DNA from: Ypsolopha sequella
Lineage: Eukaryota > Arthropoda > Insecta > Lepidoptera > Ypsolophidae
Direction of reading: 5' to 3'
Assembly (NCBI GenBank): GCA_934047225.1
Contig: OW203993.1
Location: 24,442,069-24,506,068 of the forward strand
DNA: 64,000 bases
Part shown: piece by piece, positions 23,301-29,525 of the stretch
Position numbering within the stretch: the stretch's first letter is position 1
How the letters are laid out: every line of letters begins with the position of its first letter
Notes under the pieces: model-generated
Told to the model about the DNA's origin: nothing
Database searches by the model: none
What the model saw: the letters and a program-made list of their open reading frames with translations, nothing else
Translations under genes and position numbers: made by a program

Positions 23301-24179
23301 ATGTATGGAAGGGCTAGATTTTTTTTTGAGATTTCAGGGTCGGTTTCATAGTAAAAGTTGTTCTATACCATTGACTGAATAAGCTCTTCAAATATGGTTA
23401 CACCTTTCTGTTACACTTTGTATAATAAACCGAAATAAAAAAAATAAAAAGTGTTGGACCTCATCTTCTGCTCGCTAATTTGATGCAAAGTTTTACAAAA
23501 TGTATGTTTTTGTTCAAGTAAATGTCTAGAAATAGCAATGGACTATTTTTACCTAACATAGTTTTCGATAAACTAAAGTTTTAACTAACGACCGCTTTTG
23601 GCATAAGTTAAATTAATTCTACCTATGAAAATGGTTAATGATCTTTATTCTCATAAGAACATAGGTCACTTAAAATGAGATTTTGCTTAGATAACATTTA
23701 GTTTATTCTATGATTTGTCGACAGTGTACATATGTTGGTAGGTAATATTTTTTACTTTAAAACACGTTTGTTGCAATGTAAGTTTTGAGCTTAGTTTTAA
23801 AAGTAGATATCAATTCACACTCTTTTATGTTATTTGGTAATTTGTTATAAAGTTGCACTCCACCATATAGTAAATTTCTTTTTCCATACTCAGTCCTTGG
23901 ACAATGTTATTTTTTGTTTCTGAAAACTTTGCAATGTAATAATAGTTAATTACTATTTCTAGACATATTTTACTTAAGCAGGTTTTCAATAATTATTCAA
24001 GCAAGAAAAAAATTTTTTTTTTCTAAAGTGGCAGTATCTTCGCATGTTGTAACGCCTTAAAGGTATTCTTGTTTGTTTATAGGAGCCCATCGCCCTGTCG
24101 GATACAGATTGAAGACACAATCACGAAAAAACTTTTATTTTTGCATGCAGTTTGCATGGCTATTTTATTAGGCCGATAA
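2336..24179 (+). CDS. C2H2 zinc-finger protein gene (17 coding exons, whole gene span)
   Basis: Joined exons: 2336-2394, 2574-2661, 4759-4920, 8604-8724, 9919-10035, 12795-12958 (or a later donor), 16384-16495, 17851-17960, 18228-18340, 18495-18960, 19110-19190, 19534-19678, 21201-21332, 21645-21749, 22624-22703, 22764-22843 and 24083-24179. All introns are GT-AG and all phases fit. The short form totals 2232 bases, or 743 residues plus stop. Order of parts: acidic/serine-rich N-terminus, five C2H2 fingers with TH(T/S)xE(R/K)P-like linkers, a Trp-rich segment, and a Pro/Ser-rich tail. It is probably a nuclear DNA-binding protein. Three fingers are completed only by splicing (exons 5+6, 6+7, 7+8), and a final H-x4-H finger spans exons 8+9, which strongly supports the model. 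From memory the finger block resembles insect proteins such as Drosophila l(3)neo38; this is unverified, so no symbol is given. Confidence 0.88.
2574..2661 (+). CDS. Zinc-finger gene exon 2
   Basis: The acceptor TTTTGTTTTTCAG precedes TATTCAAGAAG. The donor is AATGAT|GTGAGT. The exon encodes [20 protein letters not shown] and then ALLNPGKND, and joins exon 1 in phase 2 and exon 3 in phase 0. It is missed by simple ORF scanning because it is short. Confidence 0.75.
3237..3506. mobile_element. MITE with terminal inverted repeats (second copy at 23155-23425)
   Basis: The left end GTAACAGAAAGGTGTAACCA is mirrored by TGGTTACACCTTTCTGTTAC on the right. The inner part also folds: AGAACAACTTTTACTATGG is mirrored by a TAGTAAAAGTTGTTCT run. 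A close second copy sits in the last intron of the same gene. There is no ORF, so this is a nonautonomous element of unknown superfamily. Confidence 0.75.
4184..4495 (-). mobile_element. SINE-like element with RTE-type tail, copy 1
   Basis: It begins with an (ATCC)n run, then CTAGTTCGTCCACTGCTGGA and a conserved body through the CTCTCCC run and CGAGGGGGTCT. On the minus strand it ends in GTCCAGCAGTGGACGAACTA followed by (ATGG)n, the way RTE-type 3' ends look. At least five other copies occur in this window (near 10.4, 38, 39.0, 48.2 and 50.1 kb). Confidence 0.75.
4759..4920 (+). CDS. Zinc-finger gene exon 3
   Basis: The acceptor is TACCCTTCACATCCACAG and the donor AAGAAT|GTAAGG, both phase 0, giving 54 codons. 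It encodes [18 protein letters not shown] and then a segment ending in [10 protein letters not shown]. It has no recognised domain. Its GC content is clearly above the flanking DNA. An alternative acceptor at 4721 would change the entering phase and does not fit exon 2. Confidence 0.78.
5161..5574 (+). mobile_element. MITE (TTAAGG termini), nested, copy 2
   Basis: It starts TTAAGGTGATATGTAAAAG and ends CGCCTTAAC. The host sequence around it (CTTAACTAATTTGACAGGACTAACC... at 5077) reappears just after the element at 5571, so the insertion sits between duplicated host text. An inverted relative lies at 7075-7442 and a fragment at 1-365. Confidence 0.6.
6410..6812 (+). mobile_element. Dispersed repeat, inverted partner at 58867-59255
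   Basis: Shared features include GCATCAAAACCGAACAGAAA, the CCTGCAGCCT block, GTCCTTTTGAGCCAATTA, and an end with ACACTCGCTACGCTCGTGTT. The partner at 58.9 kb reads the same on the opposite strand. The pair shows a few percent divergence and no ORF, so I place it as a nonautonomous element of unknown class. Confidence 0.65.
6875..7043. repeat. 16-bp minisatellite (GTTGAATTCCCATTAT)n
   Basis: About nine imperfect units of GTTGAATTCCC(A/G)T(T/C)A(T/A) follow one another; the earlier ones have longer spacers with GAAAGTTGGAT. Confidence 0.75.
7075..7442 (-). mobile_element. MITE, inverted relative of 5161-5574
   Basis: It reads as the reverse complement of 5161-5574: AAATCGACACTTTTAGAACT ... 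CTCGCACTGAGG ... CTAAAACTTTTACATATCGCCTTAA. Together the two copies form long inverted repeats around about 1.5 kb of intron 3. Confidence 0.65.
7443..7552 (+). mobile_element. SINE fragment related to 38731-39003
   Basis: CGGCGATAGGGGTCACCACC followed by a TACCACGC...GTGTAAAAGTGTGGA stretch matches the body of the tRNA-Ser-headed SINE at 38.7 kb (CGGCGATAAGGCTCACCACC ...). The head is degraded. Confidence 0.5.
8015..8560. mobile_element. MITE with about 60-bp terminal inverted repeats next to exon 4
   Basis: ATTCCACGAGTTGAACTCCC on the left is mirrored by GGAGTTCGACTCGTGGAAT on the right. Farther in, CATTGGTTAATGCGCGTG is mirrored by CACGCGCATTAACCAATG. It ends only about 45 bases before the acceptor of exon 4 and has no ORF. 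Confidence 0.75.
8604..8724 (+). CDS. Zinc-finger gene exon 4
   Basis: The acceptor is GCAAATTTTCCAG and the donor GGCTCTG|GTGAGG (phase 1). It encodes [20 protein letters not shown], then a segment with [17 protein letters not shown]. It is low-complexity and Ser/Gln/Glu-rich, as is common in transcription-factor linkers. An acceptor at 8582 is also possible but has no pyrimidine tract. Confidence 0.75.
8985..9795. mobile_element. Nested inverted-repeat element with an inner TA-flanked transposon (9069-9705)
   Basis: The inner element starts CAGTGTGTCCCTCGTACAAG and ends CTTGTAAGAGGGACACACTG, with TA on both sides and a mirrored run TGAAACTAGA/TCTAGTTTCA. This pattern fits Tc1/mariner-like MITEs. 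The flanks themselves mirror each other (TTGCCATCTGC / GCAGATGGCAA and the ATTCATAT ends), so an outer fold-back encloses it. No transposase is visible. Confidence 0.7.
9919..10035 (+). CDS. Zinc-finger gene exon 5 (first half of finger 1)
   Basis: The acceptor is GATTCTCCAG and the donor GCATTT|GTAAGT, a near-perfect 5' splice site; both are phase 1. It encodes [20 protein letters not shown], then [18 protein letters not shown] plus one base. The last T joins GC of exon 6 to make the second Cys of C-S-I-C. The segment L-T-C-K-V-D...F-V-K-Y-I-K-R-H looks like a degraded upstream finger. Confidence 0.85.
10159..10258. repeat. Hairpin element
   Basis: ATCGCTATTGCTTTCAAAGG with GATTGGCT is mirrored by AGCCAATC with CCTTTAAAGCAACAGCGAT. 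The arms are about 38 bases around a short loop. It has no coding content and is probably a small MITE. Confidence 0.6.
10376..10920 (-). mobile_element. SINE-like element with RTE-type tail, copy 2, split by an insertion
   Basis: The left part (GTTGGACATAAGCCTTTCCA ...) and right part (GACGCCGCTGCCCGTCACCA ...) continue each other as in copy 1. They are separated by 10472-10705. Confidence 0.7.
10472..10705. mobile_element. TIR element inserted in a SINE
   Basis: It starts CACCGAGAAAATATT and ends AATATTTTTTCTCCGTG, with imperfect terminal inverted repeats. It is flanked by TG on both sides, and the interrupted SINE reads on across it. A 2-bp target duplication with CAC termini would suit a CACTA-like MITE; this is inference. 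Confidence 0.55.
11705..11920. mobile_element. MITE (CAGTGG...GTGCATAGAACTTTTT type), truncated copy
   Basis: GTGCATAGAACTTTTTGCTA and the following 180 bases match 11938-12153 almost exactly. The right terminus is missing, so this is a partial tandem copy. Confidence 0.65.
11938..12153. mobile_element. MITE with GTGCATAGAACTTTTT inverted repeats, nested in a fold-back
   Basis: The left end CAGTGGGGTGCATAGAACTT mirrors the right end AAGTTCTATGCACACTACTG. The flanks TTACATTTAAAGATAGTA and TACTATCTTTAAATGTAA also mirror each other, so a second inverted element (about 11902-12192) encloses it. A relative with clean ends sits at 30105-30355. Confidence 0.7.
12207..12257 (+). ncRNA. Hammerhead-ribozyme-like motif, best copy
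   Basis: In order: TTGACTTGA (12207-12215), CTGATGA (12216-12222, matching the conserved core), one extra C, GGCCC-ACTAA-GGGCC hairpin (12224-12238), GAA (12239-12241), the self-complementary ATATAT, T at 12248 as the expected cleavage base, then TCAAGTTAA (12249-12257). The last tract pairs with the first over nine positions (eight Watson-Crick, one G-U). This is the type I hammerhead layout with a minimal stem III, as known from Penelope-like retroelements. The one deviation is the unpaired base between CTGATGA and stem II; if it pairs with the next G, the GAA core would be lost. Activity is not shown. Confidence 0.6.
12795..12958 (+). CDS. Zinc-finger gene exon 6, shortest form (one repeat unit)
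   Basis: The acceptor is TTTAATTATTCCCAG and the first donor is TGTGAG|GTAAGC at 12959. Spliced, it gives [17 protein letters not shown], which completes finger 1 (C-S-I-C from exon 5), then [20 protein letters not shown], a perfect C-x2-C-x12-H-x3-H finger, then RPYSCE. The next codons from exon 7 (VCSKTF...) complete finger 3 as C-E-V-C. The ATG at 12827 inside the exon is an internal Met, not a start. Confidence 0.85.
12795..14806 (+). CDS. Zinc-finger gene exon 6, longest in-frame form (12 repeat units)
   Basis: The frame stays open through 12 units of 56 codons. Each unit carries one intact finger ([10 protein letters not shown] ... H-R-A-I-H) and one finger whose second Cys is Ser (C-E-V-S-W-S-K-F-Q ... 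M-R-H-L-P-T-H). Using the donor at 14807 would add 616 residues to the 743-residue form. Joining to exon 7 again restores a C-E-V-C finger. Which donors are used cannot be told from sequence alone. Confidence 0.55.
12827..14973 (+). repeat. Tandem array of a 168-bp zinc-finger exon unit (12 near-identical + 1 decayed)
   Basis: Units start at 12827 + 168n. Each is a piece of exon (AATTCCAACACCAATAC ... CTTGTGAG) followed by GTAAGCTGGAGTA, which looks like exon end plus the start of the old intron. The duplication seam thus carried splice-donor sequence into the frame. Only three variable sites were seen in units 1-12: TCG/TCT (Ser), ATT/ATA (Ile) and ACA/ACG (Thr), all silent. The first five units share TCG and the later ones TCT. 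Unit 13 (from 14843) has several amino-acid changes and a one-base loss near 14900, so it frameshifts to a TGA. Confidence 0.93.
12956..14978 (+). promoter_or_regulatory. Ladder of 13 equivalent 5' splice sites
   Basis: GT dinucleotides at 12959, 13127, 13295, 13463, 13631, 13799, 13967, 14135, 14303, 14471, 14639 and 14807 all have the context TGTGAG|GTAAGC. The one at 14974 has TGTGAG|GTAAGA. All but the last are separated by exact multiples of 168 and so keep phase 0 with exon 7. Only one acceptor (12794) precedes them. Confidence 0.8.
14974..16383. other. Intron 6: LINE tails and AT-rich DNA
   Basis: About 15040-15440 resembles the reversed 3' region of the LINE-like element near 44 kb (GGAGACTCCGCTCTTCC...). 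About 16035-16130 shows a reversed LINE-style 3' end with (AAACTC)n. An apparent open frame on the minus strand near 16227-16448 overlaps exon 7 and is not supported. Confidence 0.45.
16384..16495 (+). CDS. Zinc-finger gene exon 7
   Basis: The acceptor is GCCCATTCCACCAG (phase 0) and the donor CAGAAAG|GTTACC (phase 1, weak beyond GT). It encodes [19 protein letters not shown] and then [12 protein letters not shown]. It completes finger 3 and starts finger 4, which exon 8 finishes (G-N-L-R-N-H...H). Confidence 0.88.
16660..16876 (+). mobile_element. Retroelement 3' fragment with (CTTT)n tail
   Basis: GGAGGATGTTG...CATCACTCAATTTAG and TATGGATTTCGGTCTGAAAT, followed by repeated CTTT, recur reversed at 47974-48165. 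A short tandem tail after the shared body suggests a LINE or SINE 3' end. Confidence 0.65.
17312..17661. mobile_element. hAT-type MITE with 8-bp target duplication ATCTAGAT
   Basis: It starts CAGAGGTTCCCAACC and ends GGTTGGGAACTCCTG. ATCTAGAT lies at both 17304-17311 and 17662-17669. An internal GGGGCGCGCCCC palindrome lies near the right end. The 8-bp duplication and CAG...CTG ends are hAT hallmarks. It has no transposase and sits in intron 7. Confidence 0.88.
17851..17960 (+). CDS. Zinc-finger gene exon 8
   Basis: The acceptor is GATGTTAACAG (phase 1) and the donor AACAAG|GTACGA (phase 0). It encodes [20 protein letters not shown], then [16 protein letters not shown]. It completes finger 4 and nearly all of finger 5; the last His comes from exon 9 (H-K-N-K-A-H, an H-x4-H spacing). 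Confidence 0.9.
17982..18116. mobile_element. Short TA-flanked MITE just inside intron 8
   Basis: CAGTGCTACAAGGATCTGAT is mirrored by ATAAGATCCTTGTAGCACTG, with TA on both sides. It begins 21 bases after the exon 8 donor. Tc1/mariner-type ends are inferred from CAGTG and the TA duplication. Confidence 0.75.
18228..18340 (+). CDS. Zinc-finger gene exon 9
   Basis: The acceptor is a long T tract plus CAG (phase 0) and the donor ACAAT|GTTAGT (phase 2). It encodes [18 protein letters not shown], then a basic segment with [18 protein letters not shown]. It supplies the last zinc ligand of finger 5 and then a basic Ser/Pro/Arg region, a plausible nuclear localisation signal. Confidence 0.82.
18495..18960 (+). 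CDS. Zinc-finger gene exon 10 (Trp-Pro-Gln repeat region)
   Basis: The acceptor is TTCCTCCTAAACAG (phase 2) and the donor AAACAG|GTAAAA (phase 0). It has 155 codons. The first half has Trp spaced about every 7-11 residues with W-P-Q-P, W-P-K-P, W-T-Q-P and W-I-Q-A contexts. The second half ([20 protein letters not shown] ... [17 protein letters not shown]) looks globular. The Trp/Gln/Pro composition suggests an activation or interaction region; this is inference. Confidence 0.88.
19110..19190 (+). CDS. Zinc-finger gene exon 11
   Basis: The acceptor is AATATTCAAGCAG and the donor CCTCAG|GTAATG, both phase 0, giving 27 codons: [19 protein letters not shown] and then NDGKPKPQ. It continues the globular-looking text of exon 10. 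Confidence 0.82.
19534..19678 (+). CDS. Zinc-finger gene exon 12
   Basis: The acceptor is TTTAATCTCCTCAG (phase 0) and the donor GGACCTG|GTTAAT (phase 1). It encodes [20 protein letters not shown], then a segment with [20 protein letters not shown]. It is open in only one frame with the right phase. Confidence 0.8.
19679..21200. other. Intron 12: LINE fragment and AT-rich DNA
   Basis: It holds a LINE C-terminal and 3' fragment (20425-21136). The first 700 bases contain nothing I can name. Confidence 0.55.
20425..21136 (+). pseudogene. Non-LTR retrotransposon 3' remnant with (ATTC)n tail
   Basis: The frame begins [20 protein letters not shown] and continues [20 protein letters not shown]. 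After a frameshift it continues with text matching [18 protein letters not shown] and [16 protein letters not shown], which is typical of the C-terminus of CR1/jockey RT proteins. The 3' end has ACAATAAAGTGTGTATTCATTCATT. The same family occurs at 366-735. Confidence 0.8.
21201..21332 (+). CDS. Zinc-finger gene exon 13
   Basis: The acceptor is AATCTACTTTTAG (phase 1) and the donor GAACACG|GTAGAG (phase 1). It encodes [20 protein letters not shown], then a Pro-rich segment with [20 protein letters not shown]. Confidence 0.82.
21645..21749 (+). CDS. Zinc-finger gene exon 14
   Basis: The acceptor is TTGGTTTAATTACAG (phase 1) and the donor CCTATGG|GTTAGT (phase 1). It encodes [20 protein letters not shown], then [14 protein letters not shown]. 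The Pro/Ser-rich then acidic hydrophobic D-L-F-E-P-M is reminiscent of short activation motifs. Confidence 0.8.
22039..22365. mobile_element. MITE with very long terminal inverted repeats (relative at 56472-56840)
   Basis: Almost the whole element folds on itself. TTATTATTACATACGGCTT is mirrored by AAGCCGTATGTAATAATAA, then ATATGCCAACCGTTTCACCG by CGGTGAAACGGTTGGCATAT, then CCCGTTTGACAACG around the centre. It has no ORF. Transcripts of this gene would contain this long hairpin in an intron. Confidence 0.85.
22405..22422 (+). CDS. Possible 18-nt microexon of the zinc-finger gene
   Basis: TTGTTTTTTGCGAATTAG is a fair acceptor. GCGACTCTACAAGTCACT is followed by GTAGGTAAG. Including it would add six residues (GDSTSH) in phase 1 between exons 14 and 15 without breaking the frame. 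A longer version ending at the stronger GTAAG would shift the frame into a stop. Support is only phase and motifs. Confidence 0.25.
22624..22703 (+). CDS. Zinc-finger gene exon 15
   Basis: The acceptor is TATTCCAAAACAG (phase 1) and the donor GAG|GTAAAA (phase 0). It encodes [20 protein letters not shown], then FIGEFE. It is acidic. Confidence 0.8.
22764..22843 (+). CDS. Zinc-finger gene exon 16
   Basis: The acceptor is TCTAATATTCCAG (phase 0) and the donor GATAG|GTAATT (phase 2). It encodes [20 protein letters not shown], then DSVFED. The preceding intron is only 60 bases long. Confidence 0.8.
23155..23425. mobile_element. MITE, second copy of the 3237-3506 family
   Basis: It has the same inverted ends (GTAACAGAAAGGTGTAACCA / TGGTTACACCTTTCTGTTAC) and the same inner hairpin (GAACAACTTTTACTATGG). 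It has no ORF. Confidence 0.75.
23755..23910 (-). pseudogene. Non-LTR retrotransposon remnant (RT C-terminus)
   Basis: On the minus strand it encodes [20 protein letters not shown], then [18 protein letters not shown], the usual closing text of CR1/jockey-like RT proteins. It is truncated at both ends and lies antisense to the host gene. Confidence 0.65.
24083..24179 (+). CDS. Zinc-finger gene exon 17 (stop codon)
   Basis: The acceptor is TTGTTTGTTTATAG in phase 2 and the stop is TAA at 24177-24179. It encodes [20 protein letters not shown], then [11 protein letters not shown]. The frame is short but is the only one that matches exon 16. Confidence 0.7.
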
Positions 24180-24338
24180 AATTAGTTATTTTTCTTTTAT
24201 TTTTTTATTGTTTGCGAATGAGGTTAAAAAATGAAGTCGTGATTTTAGTTTTAAGTGAAAATGAACTCTTTTTGTTTTTAATTTTAATTATCTTACGTGT
24301 AATTTTACATATTTGTACTATGTTATTGGTAAGCTTGC

Positions 24339-24344
24339 AATAAA
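24339..24344 (+). promoter_or_regulatory. Polyadenylation signal AATAAA for the zinc-finger gene
   Basis: AATAAA lies 160 bases after the stop codon in GCTTGCAATAAAGTTTTATG. It is the first good signal downstream, giving a short 3' UTR. Confidence 0.6.
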
Positions 24345-24599
24345 GTTTTATGAACTATTTAAAACATTTTATATTTTAATTGCTTTTCCTCGCCACTTCG
24401 TTGATGTGGGTATCTTAATACAAGAGCACCATATAGGTTCATCTAATGAAATACGAGTAATTAATTGTTTGTAAACAGGGGGGAACTAACATGTTTATAT
24501 CCAGACTGGAGTGCTAAACTCTATGTAAAGCCGCACGCTAATATAAAATATATTTGCCTCTATCTTTATTACTCATGAAGCTTCTTTCTCTTCAACAGT

Positions 24600-25880
24600 A
24601 TGTCTCTAAACCAGTGTTAAAACGAATAAATATAAATACATATTAATTCGAAACAATAGTTTACCAAATGGATGAGTGTGGTATAAGTGGTCCTACCAAC
24701 CAGTGGTTGCGCAGTTACCTCAACAATGGAACGTTACGCACAGTCATCAATGGAATAGCTGGGCCTGAAGCGAAGGTTAGTGATGGCGTCCCGACTGGCT
24801 CAGTGTATGGACTGGTCGGGTACATGATGCACGTCAACAGTGTTGCGAACGTCGTACATAACTCCCAGCTATACATGTACGCTGAAGACATGTGCCTGCT
24901 TTCTGCTGGAGAGGACATTGTGAACATGATGAACAGTATACAGGATGACTTTGAGAGAATAACCCAATGGGCACATGACAACGGGATAATATTAAATTTA
25001 AGTAAAACAAAATGCATGCATATCCACTCACCGTATAATAAAACTGCCAAAAACATGAATCCATCTACAATAAAAATAATTGGTCATACCTACGATTGCC
25101 TACACCTAAACAAAGTAAAATGTGAATGTAAAAGTATAGAATTAGTAAATAAATTTAAATATTTGGGCCTATTAATTGATAAAAATTTCAATTGGAAATA
25201 ACATATATAACGATAGTCTGCAATAAGCTAAGATCTATCCTGGGTAAATTCTATTTCTGTGGCTATGGCTTGAACTGTTATGGGCTGACTTTTAAAACCT
25301 ATTTAGAGACGATACATCAGCTACAGATAAGAATAATGAAATATCTAGTAGATAGTAAAACCAAAGAAAACTGTAAACAGGATTATTATAAGTTATTTGG
25401 TATTTGTAAAATATTGCCGGTCAGTAGCAAGGTCAGGTATTTGATAGCTTTAGAGACATATTATATTGAAGAATATAAAACAATAATCAATCACCGATAT
25501 TTAACAAGGTCTGTAAAAAAGCGAAAATTGGTACAACCTGAGAAAGAACCAGAGGGTACTTGACACCAAGAATTTGTAACCATAAGCTCTTCCAGCCCCT
25601 TTTACTGAATCCAGAAAAAAATTATCTATCTTGTCTAAAAACTAAATTAAAAGAAGATTTCTTAAAATTAATTCAATAAGTAGGTATTTACTGCGGTCGC
25701 TTGCGGAGAGATGTCTATCTGCAGGAGGCTGTATGCATAACTTGTATTTATTTATAGTAAACTTGTAATACAACCAGTGTAATGAGCGCGACACGCCAAC
25801 AAACTGTTGTACAGTTTGGCGTAACTGTATTGTGTAACTGTGTTTTTAAATGGTAATAAAACAAAAAAAAATACAAAAAA
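24600..25880 (+). pseudogene. 5'-truncated non-LTR retrotransposon with broken reverse transcriptase
   Basis: From 24668 the frame encodes an RT palm segment: W-L-R-S-Y-L-N-N, then G-V-P-T-G-S-V-Y-G (normally PQGSVLGP), then Y-A-E-D in place of the catalytic Y-A-D-D, then LNLSKTKCMHIH and FKYLGLLIDKNFNWK. A TAA at 25199 and a deletion interrupt it. A second frame (25205-25563) carries the C-terminal text (...HRYLTRSVKKRKLVQPE). An A-rich tail follows AATAAA near 25855. It is inactive. Clade: jockey/CR1-like, inferred. Confidence 0.85.
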
Positions 25881-27255
25881 CTCAAGTAAATGCAGCTTAT
25901 ATTTTTTCATTCAATTTCAATTCAATTTTCATTAATCACACGTTCATGTTAATATAACATCAAACTCGAATTTTTTTAGAGTCCATACCACCTGACATTT
26001 AGCACTTCATTTTGCATCATATTGAACTGAGTCATCTATTTATGACGTTTGACTTGTCCGATTCTCAGTCGGTCACGCTTATGCTTGCTTTGTTAGTTGA
26101 AACTTAAATACTATTTGATCAATTCTTCTGGGGGGGTAGGGCGGGCAAAGAGGGCACTGGGTTTTTTGGGGGAGCCATGATATATATATTGGTTACCCCT
26201 TGCTTAATCACGAATAGACTTGCTGGTCTATCTGTTCAAATTTACGTAAAATCATACAAAATCCCAGACTACTAATCGAAATCCTGAAGGGTAATTTTCA
26301 GTCTGTCTAATTAGCTTTCTCGATCGTAAAAACCTGTTTTATCTGCAAGAAATCTCGCTTCGACTGCTTCTCCAGAATAGCCCCTGAATCCGTGACTGCT
26401 GCCAACGGTATCGTAGTCTATCTACATTGTGCTACTAGTGCCATCTAGTCGGGAAAGATAGAACTATACTGATGTCGTCATTTTACTATGTATTTCAAGT
26501 TTTTCCAAACAGGTTACTTCGAGAACATTCTGCTACATAACAGTGAAAATTCTACCCAAAGCCGTCCATCAATTTTAATATAAATCACGGAAATATACAC
26601 AGTAAGACATAAAAATTCTACCCAAAGCCGTCCATCAGTTTTAATATAAATCACGGAAATATACACAGTACCTAAGACATAAAAACTTTGGATATAAATG
26701 TACTAATTTTTTAAATTACAATTTAGCGAACCTATTTTGGAAAAAACTTGTTTTCAAAAATATTTGAACTTAATTTTTATTTTCACGAATAATCTTTCAT
26801 ATCAGGTTTTATAGGGATGAGATTTTCCTCAGCCTATCTCATCTCAACAAGCCATCCTATTTACGTCTACACGGCACAGTGGCAGGTAGGTACGTACGCC
26901 CCTGCTGAAGGTTTGTTTCCTGGCGATAAGTTCCCACCCGTCAATTAAGTTCCCTGCTAAAGGCACAGATGGCGCTGGTAGTTAAATTTTTGCATGCAGA
27001 TTGCATTAAAGGAACTGGAATGAATAATTATGTCGTCAGCACATCGTAGAATTGGGCATATCATGATCTGCCTGGGCATATCATAGGTTGCCTTGCACTG
27101 TTGTTCCGTTTCACTCGGTTCTCCAAATTTATTTATATGTAAACCTAACACGCTCCTCCTCCCTTCTTAGGTCGTCGCACCTATTTGTGGCTTTTGGTGA
27201 GAGATTTTTGATCTAATACTCTACGATTTATATAAATAATATATAATTAAATGTA
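25881..27255. other. AT-rich intergenic DNA with one tandem duplication
   Basis: Apart from the duplication at 26547-26688 and a G-rich run near 26130, I see no supported feature. Short open frames here are no longer than chance. Confidence 0.5.
26547..26688. repeat. Direct tandem duplication (about 70 bp, two copies)
   Basis: TTCTACCCAAAGCCGTCCATCA...AAATATACACAGTA...AGACATAAAAA occurs twice in a row, differing by one A/G and a four-base CCTA/none indel. Confidence 0.85.
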
Positions 27256-27489
27256 TACACAGGTGTAATAATGATGAGCTCAGAAAATTAAACCACGTGC
27301 TCTACTGATTATGCTAACAACGCGAAAAAAAAATTCACTTCCCGATAGAAAATGACGAGTAGCTATGAAAAAAATGTATAGGGAAGTGAATATTTTTTCG
27401 CGTTGTTTGAAAAGTTTTCTATGGAAATGGTTCAGATTCAGTAGAGCATGTGGTTAATTTTCTGCGCGCGTCATTATTACACTCTGTAT
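27256..27489. mobile_element. TA-flanked MITE
   Basis: The left end TATACACAGGTGTAATAATG is mirrored by CATTATTACACTCTGTATA. Inner arms AAATTAAACCACGTGCTCTACTG and CAGTAGAGCATGTGGTTAATTT match, and so do TTCACTTCCC / GGGAAGTGAA. It has no ORF and a Tc1/mariner-like layout. Confidence 0.75.
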
Positions 27490-29525
27490 ACAAATAATAG
27501 TGAAAAATGTATTAAAACAAATTGAGATACAAAAACTGATATAAGTATTTACTTGATCGTGAAAGGTCAGTGTAGGTACAATCGTAAAAATTTCTGCAAA
27601 CCCACTTTTTGACCTTATTACAACAGTTACATGGGTGAAAAGTTTGTCTCGCAATAGTATTTACCTTGAGTAGAACCAATTTAGCTAAACCACGCTGTGC
27701 GAATTACGAATAGGTATACGCGAAGGCTCAAAGTAAAATAAACTTTAGAATTTACTTTACTTCGTAGAAACTCAAAGAAACATCTTTTTTATTTTAAAAA
27801 CAAAATAGATAATAATAAATTGCTCTTTTTAGTTTTATGACTTACCGATTGATTGCACGGTATCCATTATTATTATAAATAAATAATGACGTCCGTATAA
27901 TCTCATATCATAATGGGCACACGTTCAGGAAATAGGCCCTCATGCATAAGAGGGTCAAATCAAAAGGGCAATTCCCGGGAATATAGTTCAAAGTAACAGA
28001 TAGAGATGGCGTTAGTGGTAATAAAATCAAATCAAATCAATTCATTGCCTTTTCTGTGCAATGGACGCCACGAGAGAAGTCCCGCAAATTAATAAATAAT
28101 ATATTATTATATAATATATTCCTATAAAATAATCTTTACTTTTACAAAAGTTTTCATGACTGGGGTGGGGACTCGAGTATATTTTCTACATGTTCATACT
28201 CACAGACAGGTCCATGCTCACAGTAGACTGAAAAAAAAAAACCGTTTCTGTTTTTTAACGATAGATGGCGTTAGATGTCTCATTTAGAAGTGAAAGAGTA
28301 GGCACAGAAAAAATAAGGTACAACAATTATTTCGATGAGGTACAACAAGTATTATGTAAAAAGTACATAAAGAATCAGTACCAACCCGTATTAATTTAAA
28401 TATTTTCCTAAGATTTTCGTTTAATTCTGCATTTAGTTTTGGTGGCTATAACGTGCAGCAGGGTTTTGAAAAAAATTCTGAAACACTTATTATTTTGTAA
28501 ATTTTACAATTAAATTTACAATCTAAACAGTAAATAAGTCTGATTAATTAAGTGATCAGGAACTTATTTATTCAATAGAACCGACAGAACACTCAAATCT
28601 TAACGAGAGTATTGTCGGCATTTTAAAATCCCACATTAAATTCCTAAATCTGCCAAATTGGTGCCATTCTGACGCAGCCATTCAAATAACCAATAATGAC
28701 CAGCCAGCCACAGGAAACCTGCACAAAAAAGTCCGCATAACATTTAACAAGAAGAATGCAACAAATAAAACGAATAAAACTAGAATTACGCGCGCTCAAG
28801 TTTTTTACCAAAGTCCTGCGCGTGCTAGGCACGTGACCAAAAATATTAAAACTGGTGTTAGATGTGACACGCGGCATTTCCCACCAATAAATAGACGAAC
28901 GAAATCCTTCTGTGGCAACCCTATTCCCCTACAAAACATTGAAAACCCACTCTTAAAACTACATCTATAAACTTCACATTTCTACTCCAAAAACTTCGTT
29001 AACTGTCCCACACGTTGGTCGAAGTAAAACCAACTCTAATTGAATTGCTTTAAGTTCAAAATCAAATTTATGGTGAATAGTAAAATTAGGGCTGTCGACA
29101 ATATATTAATACCGCCTCCGACGGTTATCGAATAATGCTTCGACACGTGCGACGGGCGTTTTTTGTCGAATTTTTCGTCGAATTTTCGTTCTTTCGTGCG
29201 AAATCGAAGTGGCGTCTGGTATGGACTTTCGGAGTTCACAAAGGTTGAATGCCATTGTATGAGTGCGGCCTTATAAGATTTTTAGCTGGAAAAAGGGGTG
29301 ATTTTTTATTCCAGCCACGTCTAGAGCTTTATGAAATGGTTGCCGCTCCCTTTTGGAAATAACTATACGACGCATATATACTACTCGTATAGGTATAGAT
29401 ATAACAGTAGCATTTTCTTATTACATATATTACTCACGCTTATCTCTTTTTCAGACTTTTTCTTGGACTTCTATCTTTATTATATTGAATGGATTTTTAG
29501 TATCTGAAAATTCGAAACCTTCAGA
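27490..29525. other. Intergenic DNA, no supported gene
   Basis: It is AT-rich with scattered short open frames. The only patch that stands out is CpG-rich sequence at about 29090-29240 (GACGGTTATCGAATAATGCT, CGACACGTGCGACGGGCG), which could be a promoter fragment or a degraded element. Confidence 0.4.

Larger units (their letters stand above)
22844..24082. other. Last intron: MITE and LINE fragment
   Basis: It contains the second copy of the 3237-3506 MITE and a reversed LINE C-terminal fragment at 23755-23910. The remainder is AT-rich. Confidence 0.6.

Noticed and set aside
24668..25563. Active reverse transcriptase gene
   Set aside because: The catalytic YADD is YAED, PQGS is altered, and a stop plus a deletion split the frame.
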